Shown here: positions 14,647-17,329 of the stretch, piece after piece
How the letters are laid out: the number at the start of each line of letters is the position of its first letter
Numbering within the stretch: the stretch's first letter is position 1
NCBI GenBank assembly: GCA_037127655.1
Contig: JBAXXY010000047.1
Location: forward strand, 1-17,329
Length of the DNA stretch: 17,329 nt
Direction of reading: 5' to 3'
Origin: GWF2-38-69 sp037127655
GTDB taxonomy: Bacteria; Verrucomicrobiota; Lentisphaeria; Victivallales; GWF2-38-69
Translations under genes and position numbers: made by a program
The notes under the pieces: model-generated
Told to the model about the DNA's origin: nothing
Databases searched by the model: none
Seen by the model: only the letters and a program-made list of their open reading frames with translations

Positions 14647-15720
14647 TTACTGAGTCGGGGGATTAGGTTTTTTAAAAAACATATCAAGCATAGCTCTGAG
14701 CGGCGCCATAATCCCCTTTGTACTGATTTTTAATATAACTGACAAGAAGTTTCCTATGGCGCCGATAAGAAAAAGAGTAAAAGTCAAAGCCTTGAGCTTG
14801 AAGAGCAATTCATTCTCAGGAATTACAATACCCAAGGTGCAGCCGGTACTGGCCAGAGGCGCATAATATAAATAGCAATATTTTCCCTTGTTATGAGAGT
14901 AATACCGCACAAACCCGGTTTGGCCTTTTAGCATATTCTCGCCAATCATCCTTTCTTGTTTATCTTTGTATTCATCTGCAAGCGAAAAGAAACTCTGACC
15001 CTTTTTATAATATGATTTGTTCGGATGCGCTATAAAAGTCCCTTCTGGAGAAAGAATGAAAGCATAACCTGTTTGGAATATTTTCATGTCTGATACGAGG
15101 GCCTGAAGCCAGTCAAGAGATATGTCGCAAGTGACTATGCCGCGGAATTCTTTTTTGCCGTCAATAGTTTTGTAGAATGGCTGAGAGTAGGTAACCATAA
15201 GGGTTCCGCCTCCGCCTTTGTCAAAGTATGGTTCACTCCAGACACCCTTGTTGAGTTTTTTTGGATTGATGTACCAGTCCCATTTAAAATAATTATAGCT
15301 CTCCTTGCCAAGATCTTTGTATTTTATTTCACCATTATCTTTGTAGTAATATGGGGCAAACGCATCTTTTTCTTTGTCAAACATATATGGCTCGAAAGCT
15401 ATTGTAGTTCCGTATATACCGTCATTATTCTCAAGAAGAGTTCTGAGCATCTTCTTTAGCCCTTTTTCATCAAAGTCAGTACAGTCAAGAATATAAGAGA
15501 GATTTTCGGGCATTCTCTGGGCAGAAATAAAAATTGTATCTATTTGAAAAATGGTCGAAACTGCGAGAGCTCTGGTGCTGTCCTGAATATTCTCAAGGAT
15601 GATTTTCTTGGAAACATAATAGTTATATATAAGTACTGTAGTGAAAGTAATGACAGCAATTATCATGACATACAAACTTGTCTTATGCAGAAGATTACGG
15701 CTGAAAATAAGTTTCTTCAT
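14647..15720 (-). CDS. Double-Cache-type membrane sensor lacking an output domain
   Basis: The 357-residue protein has a short cytoplasmic start, one membrane segment at about 16-35, a periplasmic region of some 270 residues and a second membrane segment at about 308-330. The periplasmic part fits a dCache_1 ligand-binding module: GIYGTTIAFEP (101-111), WDWYINPKK (147-155) with GVWSEPYFD, FRGIVTCDISLDWL (192-205), and GYAFILSPEGTFIAHPNK in the second lobe. After the second segment the chain runs as ISTKGIMAPLRAML, like the beginning of a HAMP helix, then stops after 27 cytoplasmic residues. No kinase, phosphatase, cyclase or chemoreceptor domain follows. AAAGGG lies upstream of the ATG at 15720. 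It is either a natural sensor without output or a truncated receptor. The ligand is unknown; Cache domains often bind amino acids, amines or carboxylates. Confidence 0.82.
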   Translation of the reverse strand: MKKLIFSRNLLHKTSLYVMIIAVITFTTVLIYNYYVSKKIILENIQDSTRALAVSTIFQIDTIFISAQRMPENLSYILDCTDFDEKGLKKMLRTLLENNDGIYGTTIAFEPYMFDKEKDAFAPYYYKDNGEIKYKDLGKESYNYFKWDWYINPKKLNKGVWSEPYFDKGGGGTLMVTYSQPFYKTIDGKKEFRGIVTCDISLDWLQALVSDMKIFQTGYAFILSPEGTFIAHPNKSYYKKGQSFFSLADEYKDKQERMIGENMLKGQTGFVRYYSHNKGKYCYLYYAPLASTGCTLGIVIPENELLFKLKALTFTLFLIGAIGNFLSVILKISTKGIMAPLRAMLDMFFKKPNPPTQ

Positions 15721-15746
15721 CTATTCATCCCTTTGTATTTACTATC

Positions 15747-15774
15747 ATTGTATTCCAGAGAATAGGCAGTTCAA
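15747..15774 (-). promoter_or_regulatory. Candidate promoter for the Cache sensor gene
   Basis: On the minus strand TTGAAC (15774 to 15769) is followed after 16 bases by TACAAT (15752 to 15747), 27 bases before the start codon at 15720. It is one of the better sigma-70-type matches in the window. Confidence 0.45.
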
Positions 15775-15786
15775 TATCCTAAACTC

Positions 15787-15814
15787 TTTGCAATGTCTTT
15801 AAAGAATACTAAAA
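15787..15814 (+). promoter_or_regulatory. Candidate promoter for the ankyrin-FHA genes
   Basis: TTGCAA (15787-15792), a 16-base spacer and TAAAAT (15809-15814) lie 44 bases before the ATG at 15858. With the divergent Cache promoter it makes a compact back-to-back promoter region. Confidence 0.42.
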
Positions 15815-15857
15815 TTTCAGTATCAATCCAAGGCTCAATAACTAAAGAAGGATTAAA

Positions 15858-16814
15858 ATGAAAATAAGAATTCTATTAGCACTAATTATACTTTTGGCCT
15901 TAAATCAAACAGTTTACAGTCTTTCTCTTGCTTCTCTTACATCTGATTTCTGGATAAAAGCCACAGTCGAAGAGGTTAATAAAATTCTTGATGATAAGAG
16001 CCGCCCTCAGGACAAAACAGATATTAATATTGCTCTTGCAAATGCCGCTATTTCAAGCACAAACCCACAGGTGATAGAAACTCTTATAAAACATGGAGCC
16101 GATATCAATTCCAAAGACGAGGATGGGATGAGCCCTTTGATGGACGCCTCTATGTCCAATAGCAATCCTGAAGTAGTTAATTTCCTGCTCTTCAACAAGG
16201 CTGAAATAAATGAGAAATCCTCTGAAGGAAGAACTGCCTTGATGTTTGCTACTATGAATTTAAGCTCGCCTGATATTCTTGGAATCCTGATAGACCGAAA
16301 GGCAGATGTAAACGCCAAGGACAACAATGGCGAGACAGCGCTAATGGTTGCCGCGTCTAATGATGAAGACACTGCCATGATGGAAACACTCCTTAAAAAT
16401 GGGGCTAAAATAGCTGATAAGGACAACTCTGGCATGACAGCTCTCTCATATGCAGCAAGGTATAACACAAATCCTGAAATAATGAATTTCTTAATTAAAA
16501 ACGGGGCTGAAGTTAAACAGAAAGATAATTATGGGAGGACAGCGCTTATGTATGCTTCTACAGTCGGCCCTGACACAATACAGCCTCTTATAAGTAATGG
16601 CGCAAATATCAACACTAAAGATAACAGCGGAAAAACTGCTCTTATGTATGCGTCTATGATTCCTGGCAACGATGAAGTAATTACTGAATTAACTAATCGC
16701 GGCGCTGATGCTTCGATTAAAGATAATAGCGGAAAAACTGCCGCAGATTACGCTAAAGCGCTTAATAGCTCAAATGCCTCAGAGCAATCTCAATCTGATG
16801 TATTTTCTGAATAA
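15858..16814 (+). CDS. Secreted ankyrin-repeat protein
   Basis: The 318-residue protein begins with a signal peptide: MKIR, a hydrophobic stretch to about residue 17 and a likely cleavage near VYS-L. There is no lipobox cysteine. From about residue 55 it holds seven ankyrin repeats of 34-36 residues, each with the family pattern G-x-TALM-x-A followed by a leucine-rich helix and GA-x-IN-x-KD, plus a short eighth capping repeat at 291-303 and a serine-rich tail. Ankyrin repeats bind other proteins, so a scaffold or inhibitor in the periplasm is likely; the partner is unknown. AGAAGGA lies just before the ATG. An FHA-domain gene follows after 54 bases on the same strand and may be co-transcribed, although the FHA protein would be cytoplasmic. 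Confidence 0.9.
   Translation: MKIRILLALIILLALNQTVYSLSLASLTSDFWIKATVEEVNKILDDKSRPQDKTDINIALANAAISSTNPQVIETLIKHGADINSKDEDGMSPLMDASMSNSNPEVVNFLLFNKAEINEKSSEGRTALMFATMNLSSPDILGILIDRKADVNAKDNNGETALMVAASNDEDTAMMETLLKNGAKIADKDNSGMTALSYAARYNTNPEIMNFLIKNGAEVKQKDNYGRTALMYASTVGPDTIQPLISNGANINTKDNSGKTALMYASMIPGNDEVITELTNRGADASIKDNSGKTAADYAKALNSSNASEQSQSDVFSE
16617..16742 (+). repeat. Near-identical DNA within the last ankyrin repeats
   Basis: A 24-base segment encoding KDNSGKTA occurs at 16617-16640 and again at 16719-16742 with two mismatches. The 102-base spacing is exactly one 34-codon ankyrin repeat, which suggests recent duplication of a repeat unit. Confidence 0.6.
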
Positions 16815-16868
16815 ATGCAATATACTTCATTGTTGTATTATTGAGAAAAAGCAAAGAGCAAAAATATT

Positions 16869-17240
16869 ATGAGTAATCCTCCAGTTTTGATAATTTTGTC
16901 AGATAAAGAAAAGGGTAAAATATTCGCCCTGACTGAAAATGTTCATTTCTGTGGCCGTGCGCTAAGTAATGATATCAACATTCAAGACTCCTCTGTAAGC
17001 TCTACTCACTGCAAATTTGCAAGAACAGGTTCTGGCACCTATATGGTTATTGATCTGGAAAGTACTAATGGGGTAGCGATTAACAGTAAACTCGTTAAAT
17101 ATGCCGAATTAAAAAACAAAGATATTCTAAATCTAGGAAATACTCAGTTTCTTTTCGAGGATGAAGAAGGCTCAGTAGAAACAATCGAAAATACTTATGT
17201 AAATACATATTTTGTTCCCGATGAAAAAAAGAACCCCTAG
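16869..17240 (+). CDS. FHA-domain protein, single domain with threonine-rich tail
   Basis: The 123-residue protein is nearly all one forkhead-associated domain (about 5-97). The conserved phosphothreonine-binding residues are visible: G29-R30 (FCGRALSNDI), S44 and H47 (VSSTHC), and N67-G68 in DLESTNG. LGNTQFLF (89-96) closes the domain. FHA domains recognise phosphothreonine peptides, usually made by Ser/Thr kinases, in the cytoplasm. The tail carries T105, T109 and T113 at four-residue spacing with an acidic or polar setting (TIENTYVNTYF), which might be phosphorylated and bind the domain itself. No canonical Ser/Thr kinase is in the window. The ribosome site before ATG 16869 is weak (AAAGAG). 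The gene ends 41 bases before the opposing tRNA. Confidence 0.9.
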   Translation: MSNPPVLIILSDKEKGKIFALTENVHFCGRALSNDINIQDSSVSSTHCKFARTGSGTYMVIDLESTNGVAINSKLVKYAELKNKDILNLGNTQFLFEDEEGSVETIENTYVNTYFVPDEKKNP

Positions 17241-17281
17241 CTCATCTTTTTGGAGAAAGGTTACTGGCAAGTGCAAAAAAG

Positions 17282-17329
17282 TGGTAGCGGCTGTGGGATT
17301 CGAACCTACGACCTACGGATTATGATTCC
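17282..17329 (-). tRNA. tRNA-Met (CAT anticodon), 3' part, cut by the window edge
   Basis: Read on the minus strand, the 3' half of a tRNA is complete: half of an anticodon stem GGA (17329-17327), the loop ATCATAA with anticodon CAT, stem TCCGT, variable loop AGGTC, T-arm GTAGG-TTCGAAT-CCCAC, acceptor strand AGCCGCT, discriminator A and encoded CCA (17284-17282). The anticodon stem is not the GGG/CCC of initiators, so this is an elongator tRNA-Met or the tRNA-Ile whose C34 is changed to lysidine. The T-stem has an A-C mismatch (51-63), and position 32 is A rather than the usual pyrimidine. Confidence 0.85.

Noticed and set aside
14667..14680. GTTTTTTAAAAAAC palindrome as a terminator for the MFS gene
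   Set aside because: It encodes FFKKP at the end of the Cache protein, contains only A-T pairs inside, has no loop and is followed by no T-run.
16007..16468. 153-codon minus frame inside the ankyrin gene
   Set aside because: It is a mirror of the repetitive ankyrin codons; low-complexity Ser/Ala/Ile product with no independent signals.
1..17329. CRISPR array, insertion sequence, prophage or defence island
   Set aside because: No regularly spaced identical repeats, transposase or integrase motifs, terminal inverted repeats or defence-type domains were found on either strand.

Overview
The window is an AT-rich, densely packed stretch of bacterial chromosome holding fifteen recognisable protein genes, one small unrecognised gene and the 3' half of a tRNA. 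No transposase, integrase, phage gene or CRISPR array is visible. Several genes point to an anaerobic or oxygen-sensitive life: a two-iron superoxide reductase, an ATP-dependent 2-hydroxyacyl-CoA dehydratase-type activase fusion, a U32 iron-sulfur protein and a nitroreductase. Ankyrin and FHA proteins and a Cache sensor suggest a free-living or gut/sediment bacterium of an under-sampled phylum (Riflebacteria, Lentisphaerota or Elusimicrobiota would fit). This assignment is a guess; no marker here fixes the taxon.

Layout. (1) 1-2960: a gamma-class carbonic anhydrase on + converges on a minus-strand pair, the activase/HgdB-like fusion followed by an FmdB-type zinc ribbon. (2) 3139-7892: a U32-family tRNA-hydroxylation-type protein on + converges on a probable minus-strand operon of nitroreductase, ABC1/UbiB-type kinase and dGTPase-like HD hydrolase. 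(3) 8073-11419: a probable operon pdxS-pdxT-(AI-2E-family exporter)-desulfoferrodoxin, ending at a strong bidirectional terminator (11444-11481). (4) 11482-11916: a region that looks empty but holds a 44-codon minus-strand gene (11550-11684) with a near-perfect Shine-Dalgarno, its own downstream hairpins and a palindrome-rich upstream region. This is the best candidate for something undescribed. (5) 11917-13136: a translationally coupled TauE/SafE-type exporter and DUF1634 membrane protein on minus. (6) 13284-15720: an MFS sugar-porter-like transporter on + converging on a Cache-domain membrane protein that lacks any output domain. (7) 15858-17240: a secreted ankyrin-repeat protein and an FHA protein on +. 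(8) 17282-17329: a minus-strand tRNA with CAT anticodon, cut by the window edge.

How the genes work together. Vitamin B6 synthesis (PdxS/PdxT) sits with superoxide removal in one transcription unit. The activase fusion and zinc ribbon form a redox pair whose substrate cannot be read from sequence. The TauE/DUF1634 pair probably exports a sulfur-containing or other small anion. The remaining genes are housekeeping (nucleotide pool, tRNA modification) or sensing/scaffold proteins with no clear shared pathway.

Start codons were adjusted for two genes (nitroreductase to 7892, U32 protein to 3139). The UbiB-like start remains uncertain.
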